DNA of 64,000 nucleotides from Daphnia carinata. Lineage: Eukaryota; Arthropoda; Branchiopoda; Diplostraca; Daphniidae. The stretch spans positions 186,001 to 250,000 of the forward strand of contig NC_081340.1 of assembly GCF_022539665.2 (NCBI RefSeq), written 5' to 3'. The notes under the pieces were generated by a model, which saw only the letters and a program-made list of their open reading frames with translations, searched no databases and was not told where the DNA came from. Below, one piece after another: positions 35,801 through 52,700 of the stretch. Each line of letters opens with the position of its first letter. The stretch's first letter is position 1. The position numbers and the translations under genes were made by a program.

Positions 35801-38800
35801 ACATTCAAACAGCATCAAATATACGTGTATTCAATGTGAATATAGTGTTATAGAATCAGTTTCATGATCTACATTCAAACAGCATCAAATATACGTGTAT
35901 TCAATGTGAATATAGTGTTATAGAATCAGTTTCATGATCTACATTCAAACAGTATCAAATATACGTGTATTCAATGTGAATATAGTGTTATAGAATCAGT
36001 TTCATGATCTACATTCAAACAGCATCAAATATACGTGTATTCAATGTGAATATAGTGTTATAGAATCAGTTTCATGATCTACATTCAAACAGTATCAAAT
36101 ATACGTGTATTCAATGTGAATATAGTGTGATACAGTGAGTTTCAATATCTACATTCAAACAGCATCAAATATACGTGTATTCAATGTGAATATAGTGTTA
36201 TAGAATCAGTTTCATGATCTACATTCAAACAGCATCAAATATACGTGTATTCAATGTGAATATAGTGTGATATAGTGAGTTTCAATATCTACATTCAAAC
36301 AGCATCAAATATACGTGTATTCAATGTGAATATAGTGTTATAGAATCAGTTTCAATGATCTACATTCAAACAGCATCAAATATACGTGTATTCAATGTGA
36401 ATATAGTGTTATAGAATCAGTTTCATGATCTACATTCAAACAGCATCAAATATACGTGTATTCAATGTGAATATAGTGTTATAGAATCAGTTTCATGATC
36501 TACATTCAAACAGTATCAAATATACGTGTATTCAATGTGAATATAGTGTGATACAGTGAGTTTCAATATCTACATTCAAACAGCATCAAATATACGTGTA
36601 TTCAATGTGAATATAGTGTTATAGAATCAGTTTCATGATCTACATTCAAACAGTATCAAATATACGTGTATTCAATGTGAATATAGTGTTATAGAATCAG
36701 TTTCATGATCTACATTCAAACAGCATCAAATATACGTGTATTCAATGTGAATATAGTGTTATAGAATCAGTTTCAATGATCTACATTCAAACAGCATCAA
36801 ATATACGTGTATTCAATGTGAATATAGTGTGATACAGTGAGTTTCAATATCTACATTCAAACAGCATCAAATATACGTGTATTCAATGTGAATATAGTGT
36901 TATAGAATCAGTTTCATGATCTACATTCAAACAGCATCAAATATACGTGTATTCAATGTGAATATAGTGTTATAGAATCAGTTTCATGATCTACATTCAA
37001 ACAGTATCAAATATACGTGTATTCAATGTGAATATAGTGTTATTGAATCAGTTTCATGATCTACATTCAAACAGTATCAAATATACGTGTATTCAATGTG
37101 AATATAGTGTGATACAGTGAGTTTCAATATCTACATTCAAACAGCATCAAATATACGTGTATTCAATGTGAATATACTGCTATAGCATCAGTTTTATGAT
37201 CTACATTCAAACAGCATCAAATATACGTGTATTCAATGTGAATATAGTGTTATAGAATCAGTTTCTTGATCTACATTTAAACAGTATCAAATATACGTGT
37301 ATTCAATGTGAATATAGTGTTATAGAATCAGTTTCATGATCTACATTCAAACAGTATCAAATATACGTGTATTCAATGTGAATATAGTGTTATAGAATCA
37401 GTTTCATGATCTACATTCAAACAGTATCAAATATACGTGTATTCAATGTGAATATAGTGTTATAGAATCAGTTTCATGATCTACATTCAAACAGTATCAA
37501 ATATACGTGTATTCAATGTGAATATAGTGTTATAGAATCAGTTTTATGATCTACATTCAAACAGTATCAAATATACGTGTATTCAATGTGAATATAGTGT
37601 TATAGAATCAGTTTTATGATCTACATTCAAACAGTATCAAATATACGTGTATTCAATGTGAATATAGTGTGATACAGTGAGTTTCAATATCTACATTCAA
37701 ACAGCATCAAATATACGTGTATTCAATGTGAATATAGTGTTATAGAATCAGTTTTATGATCTACATTCAAACAGTATCAAATATACGTGTATTCAATGTC
37801 AATATAGTGTTATAGAATCAGTTTCATGATCTACATTCAAACAGTATCAAATATACGTGTATTCAATGTGAATATAGTGTTATAAAATCAGTTTCATGAT
37901 CTACATTCAAACAGCATCAAATATACGTGTATTCAATGTGAATATAGTGTTATAGAATCAGTTTTATGATCTACATTCAAACAGTATCAAATATACGTGT
38001 ATTCAATGTGAATATAGTGTGATACAGTGATTTTCAATATCTACATTCAAACAGCATCAAATATACGTGTATTCAATGTGAATATAGTGTTATAGAATCA
38101 GTTTCACGATCTACATTCAAACAGCATCAAATATACGTATATTCAATGTGAATATAGTGGTATAGAATATAGTGTTATAGAATCAGTTTCATGATCTACA
38201 TTCAAACAGTATCAAATATACGTGTATTCAATGTGAATATAGTGTGATACAGTGAGTTTCAATATCTACATTCAAACAGCATCAAATATACGTGTATTCA
38301 ATGTGAATATAGTGTTATATAATCAGTTTCATGATCTACATTCAAACAGTATCAAATATACGTGTATTCAATGTGAATATAGTGTTATAGAATCAGTTTC
38401 ATGATCTACATTCAAACAGCATCAAATATACGTGTATTCAATGTGAATATAGTGTTATAGAATCAGTTTCAATGATCTACATTCAAACAGCATCAAATAT
38501 ACGTGTATTCAATGTGAATATAGTGTTATAGAATCAGTTTCATGATCTACATTCAAACAGTATCAAATATACGTGTATTCAATGTGAATATAGTGTGATA
38601 CAGTGAGTTTCAATATCTACATTCAAACAGCATCAAATATACGTGTATTCAATGTGAATATAGTGTTATAGAATCAGTTTCATGATCTACATTCAAACAG
38701 CATCAAATATACGTGTATTCAATGTGAATATAGTGTTATAGAATCAGTTTCAATGATCTACATTCAAACAGTATCAAATATACGTGTATTCAATGTGAAT

Positions 38801-41800
38801 ATAGTGTGATACAGTGAGTTTCAATATCTACATTCAAACAGCATCAAATATACGTGTATTCAATGTGAATATAGTGTGATACAGTGAGTTTCAATATCTA
38901 CATTCAAACAGCATCAAATATACGTGTATTCAATGTGAATATAGTGTTATAGAATCAGTTTCATGATCTACATTCAAACAGTATCAAATATACGTGTATT
39001 CAATGTGAATATAGTGTTATAGAATCAGTTTCATGATCTACATTCAAACAGTATCAAATATACGTGTATTCAATGTGAATATAGTGTGATACAGTGAGTT
39101 TCAATATCTACATTCAAACAGCATCAAATATACGTGTATTCAATGTGAATATAGTGTTATAGAATCAGTTTCATGATCTACATTCAAACAGTATCAAATA
39201 TACGTGTATTCAATGTGAATATAGTGTGATACAGTGAGTTTCAATATCTACATTCAAACAGTATCAAATATACGTGTATTCAATGTGAATATAGTGTGAT
39301 ACAGTGAGTTTCAATATCTACATTCAAACAGCATCAAATATACGTGTATTCAATGTGAATATAGTGTTATAGAATCAGTTTCATGATCTACATTCAAACA
39401 GTATCAAATATACGTGTATTCAATGTGAATATAGTGTTATAGAATCAGTTTCATGATCTACATTCAAACAGTATCAAATATACGTGTATTCAATGTGAAT
39501 ATAGTGTTATAGAATCAGTTTCATGATCTACATTCAAACAGTATCAAATATACGTGTATTCAATGTGAATATAGTGTTATTGAATCAGTTTCAATATCTA
39601 CATTCAAACATCATCAAATATAAGTGTATTAAATGTGTATATAGTGTTATAGAATCAGTTTCATGATCTACATTCAAACAGCATCAAATATACGTGTATT
39701 CAATGTGAATATAGTGTTATAGAATGAGTTTCATGATCTACATTCAAACAGTATCAAATATACGTGTATTCAATGTGAATATAGTGTTATAGAATCAGTT
39801 TCATGATCTACATTCAAACAGCATCAAATATACGTGTATTCAATGTGAATATAGTGTTATAGAATCAGTTTCATGATCTACATTCAAACAGTATCAAATA
39901 TACGTGTATTCAATGTGAATATAGTGTTATAGAATCAGTTTCATGATCTACATTCAAACAGCATCAAATATACGTGTATTCAATGTGAATATAGTGTGAT
40001 AGAATCAGTTTCATGATCTACATTCAAACAGTATCAAATATACGTGTATTCAATGTGAATATAGTGTTATAGAATCAGTTTCATGATCTACATTCAAACA
40101 GTATCAAATATACGTGTATTCAATGTGAATATAGTGTTATAGAATCAGTTTCATGATCTACATTCAAACAGTATCAAATATACGTGTATTCAATGTGAAT
40201 ATAGTGTGATACAGTGAGTTTCAATATCTACATTCAAACAGCATCAAATATACGTGTATTCAATGTGAATATAGTGTTATAGAATCAGTTTCATGATCTA
40301 CATTCAAACAGCATCAAATATACGTGTATTCAATGTCAATATAGTGTTATAGAATCAGTTTCATGATCTACATTCAAACAGTATCAAATATACGTGTATT
40401 CAATGTGAATATAGTGTTATAGAATCAGTTTCATGATCTACATTCAAACAGCATCAAATATACGTGTATTCAATGTGAATATAGTGTTATAGAATCAGTT
40501 TCATGATCTACATTCAAACAGCATCAAATATACGTGTATTCAATGTGAATATAGTGTGATACAGTGAGTTTCAATATCTACATTCAAACAGCATCAAATG
40601 TTCGTGTATTCAATGTGAATATAGTGTTGTAGAATCAGTTTCATGATCTACATTCAAACAGTATCAAATATACGTGTATTCAATGTGAATATAGTGTGAT
40701 AGAGTGAGTTTCAATATCTACATTCAAACAGCATCAAATATACGTGTATTCAATGTGAATATAGTGGTATAGAATCAGTTTCATGATCTACATTCAAACA
40801 GCATCAAATATACGTGTATTCAATGTGAATATAGTGCTATAGAATCAGTTTATGATCTACATTCAAACAGCATCAAATATACGGGTATTCAATGTGAATA
40901 TAGTGTTATAGAATCAGTTTCTTGATCTACATTCAAACAGTATCAAATATACGTGTATTCAATGTGAATATAGTGTGATACAGTGAGTTTCAATATCTAC
41001 ATTCAAACAGCATCAAATATACGTGTATTCAATGTGAATATAGTGTTATAGAATCAGTTTCATGATCTACATTCAAACAGTATCAAATATACGTGTATTC
41101 TATGTGACTATAGTGTGATACAGTGAGTTTCATGATCTACATTCAAACAGCATCAAATATACGTGTATTCAATGTGAATATAGTGTGATACAGAATGAGT
41201 TTCAATATCTACATTCAAACAGCATCAAATATACGTGTATTCAATGTGAATATAGTGTTATAGAATCAGTTTCATGATCTACATTCAAACAGCATCAAAT
41301 ATACGTGTATTCAATGTGAATACAATGTGATACAGTGAGTTTCATGATCTACATTCAAACAGCATCAAATATACGTGTATTCAATGTGAATATAATGTTA
41401 TACAGTGAGTTTCAATGATCTACATTCAAACAGTATCAAATATACGTGTATTCAATGTGAATATAGTGTTATAGAATCAGTTTCATGATCTACATTCAAA
41501 CAGTATCAAATATACGTGTATTCAATGTGAATATAGTGTGATATAGTGAGTTTCAATATCTACATTCAAACAGCATAAATATACGTGTATTCAATGTGAA
41601 TATAGTGTGATACAGTGAGTTTCAATATCTACATTCAAACAGCATCAAATATACGTGAATTCAATGTGAATATAGTGTTATAGAATCCGTTTCATGATCT
41701 ACATTCAAACATTATCAAATATACGTGTATTCAATGTGAATATAGTGTTATAGAATCAGTTTCATGATCTACATTCAAACAGTATCAAATATACGTGTAT

Positions 41801-43694
41801 TCAATGTGAATATAGTGTGATACAGTGAGTTTCAATATCTACATTCAAACAGCATCAAATATACGTGTATTCAATGTGAATATAGTGTTATAGAATCAGT
41901 TTCAATATCTACATTCAAACAGCATCAAATATACGTGTATTCAATGTGAATATAGTGTTATAGAATCAGTTTCATGATCTACATTCAAACAGTATCAAAT
42001 ATACGTGTATTCAATGTGAATATAGTGTGATAGAATCAGTTTCAATGATCTACATTCAAACAGTATCAAATATACGTGTATTCAATGTGAATATAGTGTT
42101 ATAGAATCAGTTTCATGATCTACATTCAAACAGTATCAAATATACGTGTATTCAATGTGAATATAGTGTTATTGAATCAGTTTCATATCTTGTTTCATCC
42201 TTCATCAACTCTCCTCTTATTATATGTGAATATAGTGTTATAGAATGAGTTTCAATATCTACATTCAAACAGCATCAAATATACGTGTATTCAATGTGAA
42301 TATAGTGTTATAGAATCAGTTTCATGATCTACATTCAAACAGCATCAAATATACGTGTATTCAATGTGAATATAGTGTTATAGAATCAGTTTCATGATCT
42401 ACATTCAAACAGTATCAAATATACGTGTATTCAATGTGAATATAGTGTGATACAGTGAGTTTCAATATCTACATTCAAACAGCATCAAATATACGTGTAT
42501 TCAATGTGAATATAGTGTTATAGAATGAGTTTCATGATCTACATTCAAACAGCATCAAATATACGTGTATTCAATGTGAATATAGTGTTATAGAATCAGT
42601 TTCATGATCTACATTCAAACAGTATCAAATATACGTGTATTCAATGTGAATATAGTGTGATACAGTGAGTTTCAATATCTACATTCAAACAGCATCAAAT
42701 ATACGTGTATTCAATGTGAATATAGTGTTATAGAATCAGTTTCATGATCTACATTCAAACAGTATCAAATATACGTGTATTCAATGTGAATATAGTGTTA
42801 TAGAATCAGTTTCATGATCTACATTCAAACAGTATCAAATATACGTGTATTCAATATGAATATAGTGTGATACAGTGATTTTCAATATCTACATTCAAAC
42901 AGCATCAAATATACGTGTATTCAATGTGAATATAGTGTTATAGAATCAGTTTCATGATCTACATTCAAACAGCATCAAATATACATGTATTCAATGTGAA
43001 TATAGTGTGATACAGTGAGTTTCAATATCTACATTCAAACAGCATCAAATATACGTGTATTCAATGTGAATATAGTGTGATACAGTGAGTTTAAATATCT
43101 ACATTTAAACAGCATCAAATATACGTGTATTCAATGTGAATATCGTGTTATAGAATCAGTTTCATATCTACATTCAAACAGCATCAAATATACGTGTATT
43201 CAATGTGAATATAGTGTTATAGAATCAGTTTCATGATCTACATTCAAACAGCATCAAATATACGTGTATTCAATGTGAATATAGTGTGATACAGTGAGTT
43301 TCAATATCTACATTCAAACAGCATCAAATATACGTGTATTCAATGTGATATATAGTGTGATACAGTCAGTTTCATGATCTACATTCAAACATTATCAAAT
43401 ATACGTGTATTCAATGTGAATATAGTGTTATAGAATCAGTTTCATGATCTACATTCAAACAGTATCAAATATACGTGTATTCAATGTGAATATAGTGTTA
43501 TACAGTGAGTTTCAATATCTACATTCAAACAGCATCAAATATACGTGTATTCAATGTGAATATAGTGTGATACAGTGAGTTTCAATATCTACATTCAAAC
43601 AACATGAATTATACGTGTATTCAATGTGAATATAGTGTTATAGAATCAGTTTCTTGATCTACATTTAAACAGTATCAAATATACGTGTATCCAA
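29875..43694 (+). repeat. 70-bp AT-rich satellite, block B (plus orientation)
   Basis: Roughly 195 monomers of the same satellite as block A, in the same orientation and with the same two join types. Irregular monomers occur near 30010-30090, 32190-32210 (partial duplication), 32400-32440 (truncated unit), 38150-38175 and 42187-42223 (foreign insert). Ends at an N gap inside a variant monomer. Confidence 0.95.
42187..42223 (+). other. Non-satellite insert replacing part of one monomer
   Basis: A pyrimidine-rich stretch (TTGTTTCATCCTTCATCAAC and onwards) replaces the body of one monomer between normal TTTCAT and TATGTGAATATAG. No similarity to anything else in the window was seen. Confidence 0.6.
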
Positions 43695-43794
43695 NNNNNN
43701 NNNNNNNNNNNNNNNNNNNNNNNNNNNNNNNNNNNNNNNNNNNNNNNNNNNNNNNNNNNNNNNNNNNNNNNNNNNNNNNNNNNNNNNNNNNNNN
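43695..43794. other. Assembly gap (100 N)
   Basis: Exactly 100 Ns. Satellite orientation flips across it, so the following contig may be placed or oriented arbitrarily. Confidence 0.95.
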
Positions 43795-46700
43795 GAAACT
43801 GATACTATAACACTATATTCACATTGAATACACGTATATTTGATACTGTTTGAATGTAGATCATGAAACTGATTCTATAACACTATATTCACATTGAATA
43901 CACGTATATTTGATACTGTTTGAATGTAGATCATGAAACTGATTCTATAACACTATATTCACATTGAATACACGTATATTTGATGCTGTTTGAATGTAGA
44001 TCATGAAACTGATTCTATAACACTATATTCACATTGAATACACGTATATTTGATGCTGTTTGAATGTAGATATTGAAACTGATTCTATAACACTATATTC
44101 ACATTGAATACACGTATATTTGATGCTGTTTGAATGTAGATATTGAAACTCATTGTATCATACACTATATTCACATTGAATACACGTATATTTGATGCTG
44201 TTTGAATGTAGATATTGAAACTGATTCTATAACACTATATTCACATTGAATACACGTATATTTGATGCTGTTTGAATGTAGATCATGAAACTGATTCTAT
44301 AACACTATATTCACATTGAATACACGTATATTTGATACTGTTTGAATGTAGATCATGAAACTGATTCTATAACACTATATTCACATTGAATACACGTATA
44401 TTTGATGCTGTTTGAATGTAGATATTGAAACTGATTCTATCAACACTATATTCACATTGAATACACGTATATTTGATGCTGTTTGAATGTAGATATTGAA
44501 ACTGATTCTATAACACTATATTCACATTGAATACACGTATATTTGATGCTGTTTGAATGTAGATATTGAAACTGATTCTATAACACTATATTCACATTGA
44601 ATACACGTATATTTGATGCTGTTTGAATGTAGATATTGAAACTCACTGTATCACACTATATTCACATTGAATACACGTATATTTGATGCTGTTTGAATGT
44701 AGATCATGAAACTGATTCTATAACACTATATTCACATTGAATACACGTATATTTGATGCTGTTTGAATGTAGATCATGAAACTGATTCTATAACACTATA
44801 TTCACATTGAATACACGTATATTTGATGCTGTTTGAATGTAGATATTGAAACTCACTGTATCAACACTATATTCACATTGAATACACGTATATTTGATGC
44901 TGTTTGAATGTAGATCATGAAACTGATTCTATAACACTATATTCACATTGAATACACGTATATTTGATGCTGTTTGAATGTAGATATTGAAACTCATTGT
45001 ATCACACTATATTCACATTGAATACACGTATATTTGATGCTGTTTGAATGTAGATATTGAAACTGATTCTATAACACTATATTCACATTGAATACACGTA
45101 TATTTGATGCTGTTTGAATGTAGATCATGAAACTGATTCTATAACACTATATTCACATTGAATACACGTATATTTGATGCTGTTTGAATGTAGATATTGA
45201 AACTGATTCTATAACACTATATTCACATTGAATACACGTATATTTGATGCTGTTTGAATGTAGATATTGAAACTGATTCTATAACACTATATTCACATTG
45301 AATACACGTATATTTGATGCTGTTTGAATGTAGATCATGAAACTGATTCTATAACACTATATTCACATTGAATACACGTATATTTGATGCTGTTTGAATG
45401 TAGATATTGAAACTCACTGTATCACACTATATTCACATTGAATACACGTATATTTGATACTGTTTGAATGTAGATCATGAAACTGATTCTATAACACTAT
45501 ATTCACATTGAATACACGTATATTTGATGCTGTTTGAATGTAGATATGAAACTGATTCTATAACACTATATTCACATTGAATACACGTATATTTGATGCT
45601 GTTTGAATGTAGATATTGAAACTGATTCTATCACACTATATTCACATTGAATACACGTATATTTGATGCTGTTTGAATGTAGATATGAAACTGATTCTAT
45701 AACACTATATTCACATTGAATACACGTATATTTGATGCTGTTTGAATGTAGATATTGAAACTGATTCTATAACACTATATTCACATTGAATACACGTATA
45801 TTTGATGCTGTTTGAATGTAGATATTGAAACTGACTGTATCACACTATATTCACATTGAATACACGTATATTTGATACTGTTTGAATGTAGATCATGAAA
45901 CTGATTCTATAACACTATATTCACATTGAATACACGTATATTTGATGCTGTTTGAATGTAGATCATGAAACTGATTCTATAACACTATATTCACATTGAA
46001 TACACGTATATTTGATGCTGTTTGAATGTAGATATTGAAACTCATTCTGTATCATACTATATTCACATTGAATACACGTATATTTGATGCTGTTTGAATG
46101 TAGATATTGAAACTGATTCTATAACACTATATTCACATTGAATACACGTATATTTGATGCTGTTTGAATGTAGATATGAAACTGATTAACTATATTCACA
46201 TTGAATACACGTATATTTGATGCTGTTTGAATGTAGATATTGAAACTCTATCACACTATTTCACATTGAATACACGTATATTTGATGCTGTTTGAATGTA
46301 GATATTGAAACTGATTCTATAACACTATATTCACATTGAATACACGTATATTTGATGCTGTTTGAATGTAGATCATGAAACTGATTCTATAACACTATAT
46401 TCACATTGAATACACGTATATTTGATGCTGTTTGAATGTAGATATTGAAACTGATTGTATCAACACTATATTCACATTGAATACACGTATATTTGATGCT
46501 GTTTGAATGTAGATATTGAAACTGATTCTATCACTATATTCACATTGAATACACGTATATTTGATGCTGTTTGAATGTAGATCATGAAACTGATTCTATA
46601 ACACTATATTCACATTGAATACACGTATATTTGATGCTGTTTGAATGTAGATATTGAAACTGATTCTATAACACTATATTCACATTGAATACACGTATAT

Positions 46701-49700
46701 TTGATGCTGTTTGAATGTAGATATGAAACTGATTCTATAACACTATATTCACATTGAATACACGTATATTTGATGCTGTTTGAATGTAGATATTGAAACT
46801 GATTATATAACACTATATTCACATTGAATACACGTATATTTGATGCTGTTTGAATGTAGATATTGAAACTCACTGTATCATACTATATTCACATTGAATA
46901 CACGTATATTTGATGCTGTTTGAATGTAGATATTGAAACTCACTGTATTCTATAACACTATATTCACATTGAATACACGTATATTTGATGCTGTTTGAAT
47001 GTAGATATTGAAACTGATTCTATAACACTATATTCACATTGAATACACGTATATTTGATGCTGTTTGAATGTAGATATTGAAACTGATTCTATAACACTA
47101 TATTCACATTGAATACACGTATATTTGATGCTGTTTGAATGTAGATATTGAAACTGATTCTATAACACTATATTCACATTGAATACACGTATATTTGATG
47201 CTGTTTGAATGTAGATATTGAAACTCATTGTATCAACACTATATTCACATTGAATACACGTATATTTGATGCTGTTTGAATGTAGATATTGAAACTGATT
47301 CTATAACACTATATTCACATTGAATACACGTATATTTGATGCTGTTTGAATGTAGATATTGAAACTGATTCTATAACACTATATTCACATTGAATACACG
47401 TATATTTGATGCTGTTTGAATGTAGATCATGAAACTGCTTCTATAACACTATATTCACATTGAATACACGTATATTTGATGCTGTTTGAATGTAGATATT
47501 GAAACTCATTGTATCACACTATATTCACATTGAATACACGTATATTTGATGCTGTTTGAATGTAGATATGAAACTGATTCTATAACACTATATTCACATT
47601 GAATACACGTATATTTGATGCTGTTTGAATGTAGATATTGAAACTCATTGTATAACACTATATTCACATTGAATACACGTATATTTGATGCTGTTTGAAT
47701 GTAGATATTGAAACTCACTGTATAACTATATTCACATTGAATACACGTATATTTGATGCTGTTTGAATGTAGATATTGAAACTGATTCTATAACACTATA
47801 TTCACATTGAATACACGTATATTTGATGCTGTTTGAATGTAGATATTGAAACTGATTCTATAACACTATATTCACATTGAATACACGTATATTTGATGCT
47901 GTTTGAATGTAGATATTGAAACTGATTCTATAACACTATATTCACATTGAATACACGTATATTTGATGCTGTTTGAATGTAGATATTGAAACTGATTCTA
48001 TAACACTATATTCACATTGAATACACGTATATTTGATGCTGTTTGAATGTAGATATTGAAACTGATTCTATAACACTATATTCACATTGAATACACGTAT
48101 ATTTGATGCTGTTTGAATGTAGATATTGAAACTTCTATAACACTATATTCACATTGAATACACGTATATTTGATGCTGTTTGAATGTAGATATTGAAACT
48201 GATTCTATAACACTATATTCACATTGAATACACGTATATTTGATGCTGTTTGAATGTAGATATTGAAACTGATTCTATAACACTATATTCACATTGAATA
48301 CACGTATATTTGATGCTGTTTGAATGTAGATATTGAAACTGATTCTATAACACTATATTCACATTGAATACACGTATATTTGATGCTGTTTGAATGTAGA
48401 TATTGAAACTGATTCTATAACACTATATTCACATTGAATACACGTATATTTGATGCTGTTTGAATGTAGATATGAAACTGATTCTATAACACTATATTCA
48501 CATTGAATACACGTATATTTGATGCTGTTTGAATGTAGATATTGAAACTCACTGTATTCATAACACTATATTCACATTGAATACACGTATATTTGATGCT
48601 GTTTGAATGTAGATATTGAAACTGATTCTATAACACTATATTCACATTGAATACACGTATATTTGATGCTGTTTGAATGTAGATCATGAAACTGATTCTA
48701 TAACACTATATTCACATTGAATACACGTATATTTGATGCTGTTTGAATGTAGATATTGAAACTCATTCTGTATCACACTATATTCACATTGAATACACGT
48801 ATATTTGATGCTGTTTGAATGTAGATATTGAAACTCATTCTATAACACTATATTCACAATGAATGCACGTATATTTGATGCTGTTTGAATGTAGATCATG
48901 AAACTGATTCTATAACACTATATTCACATTGAATACACGTATATTTGATGCTGTTTGAATGTAGATATTGAAACTCACTGTATCACACTATATTCACATT
49001 GAATACACGTATATTTGATGCTGTTTGAATGTAGATATTGAAACTGATTCTATAACACTATATTCACATTGAATACACGTATATTTGATGCTGTTTGAAT
49101 GTAGATATTGAAACTGATTCTATAACACTATATTCACATTGAATACACGTATATTTGATGCTGTTTGAATGTAGATATTGAAACTGATTCTATAACACTA
49201 TATTCACATTGAATACACGTATATTTGATGCTGTTTGAATGTAGATATTGAAACTGATTCTGTATCACTATATTCACATTGAATACACGTATATTTGATG
49301 CTGTTTGAATGTAGATATTGAAACTGATTCTATAACACTATATTCACATTGAATACACGTATATTTGATGCTGTTTGAATGTAGATATTGAAACTGATTC
49401 TATAACACTATATTCACATTGAATACACGTATATTTGATGCTGTTTGAATGTAGATATTGAAACTGATTCTATAACACTATATTCACATTGAATACACGT
49501 ATATTTGATGCTGTTTGAATGTAGATATTGAAACTGATTCTATAACACTATATTCACATTGAATACACGTATATTTGATGCTGTTTGAATGTAGATATGA
49601 AACTGATTCTATAACACTATATTCACATTGAATACACGTATATTTGATGCTGTTTGAATGTAGATATTGAAACTCACTGTATCAACACTATATTCACATT

Positions 49701-52700
49701 GAATACACGTATATTTGATGCTGTTTGAATGTAGATATTGAAACTGATTCTATAACACTATATTCACATTGAATACACGTATATTTGATGCTGTTTGAAT
49801 GTAGATATTGAAACTGATTCTATAACACTATATTCACATTGAATACACGTATATTTGATGCTGTTTGAATGTAGATATTGAAACTGATTCTATAACACTA
49901 TATTCACATTGAATACACGTATATTTGATACTGTTATCACATTGTATTCACATTGAATACACGTATATTTTATGCTGTTTGAATGTAGATCATGAAACTG
50001 ATTCTATAACACTATATTCACATTGAATACACGTATATTTGATACTGTTTGAATGTAGATCATGAAACTGATTCTATAACACTATATTCACATTGAATAC
50101 ACGTATATTTGATGCTGTTTGAATGTAGATATTGAAACTGATTCTATAACACTATATTCACATTGAATACACGTATATTTGATACTGTTTGAATGTAGAT
50201 CATGAAACTGATTCTATAACACTATATTCACATTGAATACACGTATATTTGATGCTGTTTGAATGTAGATATTGAAACTCACTGTATCACACTATATTCA
50301 CATTGAATACACGTATATTTGATACTGTTTGAATGTAGATCATGAAACTGATTCTATAACACTATATTCACATTGAATACACGTATATTTGATGCTGTTT
50401 GAATGTAGATATTGAAACTGATTCTATAACACTATATTCACATTGAATACACGTATATTTGATGCTGTTTGAATGTAGATATTGAAACTCATTCTGTATC
50501 ACACTATATTCACATTGAATACACGTATATTTGATGCTGTTTGAATGTAGATATTGAAACTGATTCTATAACACTATATTCACATTGAATACACGTATAT
50601 TTGATACTGTTTGAATGTAGATCATGAAACTGATTCTATAACACTATATTCACATTGAATACACGTATATTTGATGCTGTTTGAATGTAGATATTGAAAC
50701 TGATTCTATAACACTATATTCACATTGAATACACGTATATTTGATGCTGTTTGAATGTAGATATTGAAACTCATTCTATCACACTATATTCACATTGAAT
50801 ACACGTATATTTGATACTGTTTGAATGTAGATCATGAAACTGATTCTATAACACTATATTCACATTGAATACACGTATATTTGATACTGTTTGAATGTAG
50901 ATCATGAAACTGATTCTATAACACTATATTCACATTGAATACACGTATATTTGATGCTGTTTGAATGTAGATCATGAAACTGATTCTATAACACACTATA
51001 TTCACATTGAATACACGTATATTTGATGCTGTTTGAATGTAGATATTGAAACTGATTCTATAACACTATATTCACATTGAATACATATATATTTGAGACT
51101 GTTTGAAGGTACATCCTGAAACTGATTCTATAACACTATATTCACATTGAATACACGTATATTTGATACTGTTTGAATGTAGATATTGAAACTCACTCTA
51201 TCACACTATATTGACATTGAATACACGTATATTTGATACTGTTTAAATGTAGATCATGAAACTGATACTATTACACTATATTCACATTGAATACACGTAT
51301 ATTTGATACTGTTTGAATGTAGAAGATGAAACTGATTCTATAACACTATATTCACATTGAATACACGTATATTTGATACTGTTTGAATGTAGATCATGAA
51401 ACTGATTCTATAACACTATATTCACATTGAATACACGTATATTTGATGCTGTTTGAATGTAGATCATGAAACTGATTCTATAACACTATATTCACATTGA
51501 ATACACGTATATTTGATGCTGTTTGAATGTAGATATTGAAACTGATTCTATAACACTATATTCACATTGAATACACGTATATTTGATACTGTTTGAATGT
51601 AGATCATGAAACTGATTCTATAACACTATATTCACATTGAATACACGTATATTTGATACTGTTTGAATGTAGATCATGAAACTGATTCTATAACACTATA
51701 TTCACATTGAATACACGTATATTTGATGCTGTTTGAATGTAGATATTGAAACTGATTATCACACTATATTCACACTATATTCACATTGAATACACGTATA
51801 TTTGATACTGTTTGAATGTAGATATATGAAACTGATGTCATATAACACTATATTCATAACACTATATTCACATTGAATACACGTATATTTGATGCTGTTT
51901 GAATGTAGATCATGAAACTGATTCTATAACACTATATTCACATTGAATACACGTATATTTGATGCTGTTTGAATGTAGATATTGAAACTGATTCTATAAC
52001 ACTATATTCACATTGAATACACGTATATTTGATACTGTTTGAATGTAGATCATGAAACTGATTCTATAACACTATATTCATATGGAATACACGTATATTT
52101 AATGCTGTTTTAATGTAGATCATCAAACTGATTTGACAACACTATATTCACATTGAATACACGTATATTTGATACTGTTTGAATGTAGATCATGAAACTG
52201 ATTCTATAACACTATATTCACATTGAATACACGTATATTTGATGCTGTTTGAATGTAGATATTGAAACTATATTCACTGTATCACACTATATTCACATTG
52301 AATACACGTATATTTGATACTGTTTGAATGTAGATCATGAAACTGATTCTATAACACTATATTCACATTGAATACACGTATATTTGATGCTGTTTGAATG
52401 TAGATATTGAAACTGATTCTATAACACTATATTCACATTGAATACACGTATATTTGATACTGTTTGAATGTAGATCATGAAACTGATTCTATAACACTAT
52501 ATTCACATTGAATACACGTATATTTGATGCTGTTTGAATGTAGATATTGAAACTGATTCTATAACACTATATTCACATTGAATACACGTATATTTGATAC
52601 TGTTTGAATGTAGATCATGAAACTGATTCTATAACACTATATTCACATTGAATACACGTATATTTGATGCTGTTTGAATGTAGATATTGAAACTGATTCT

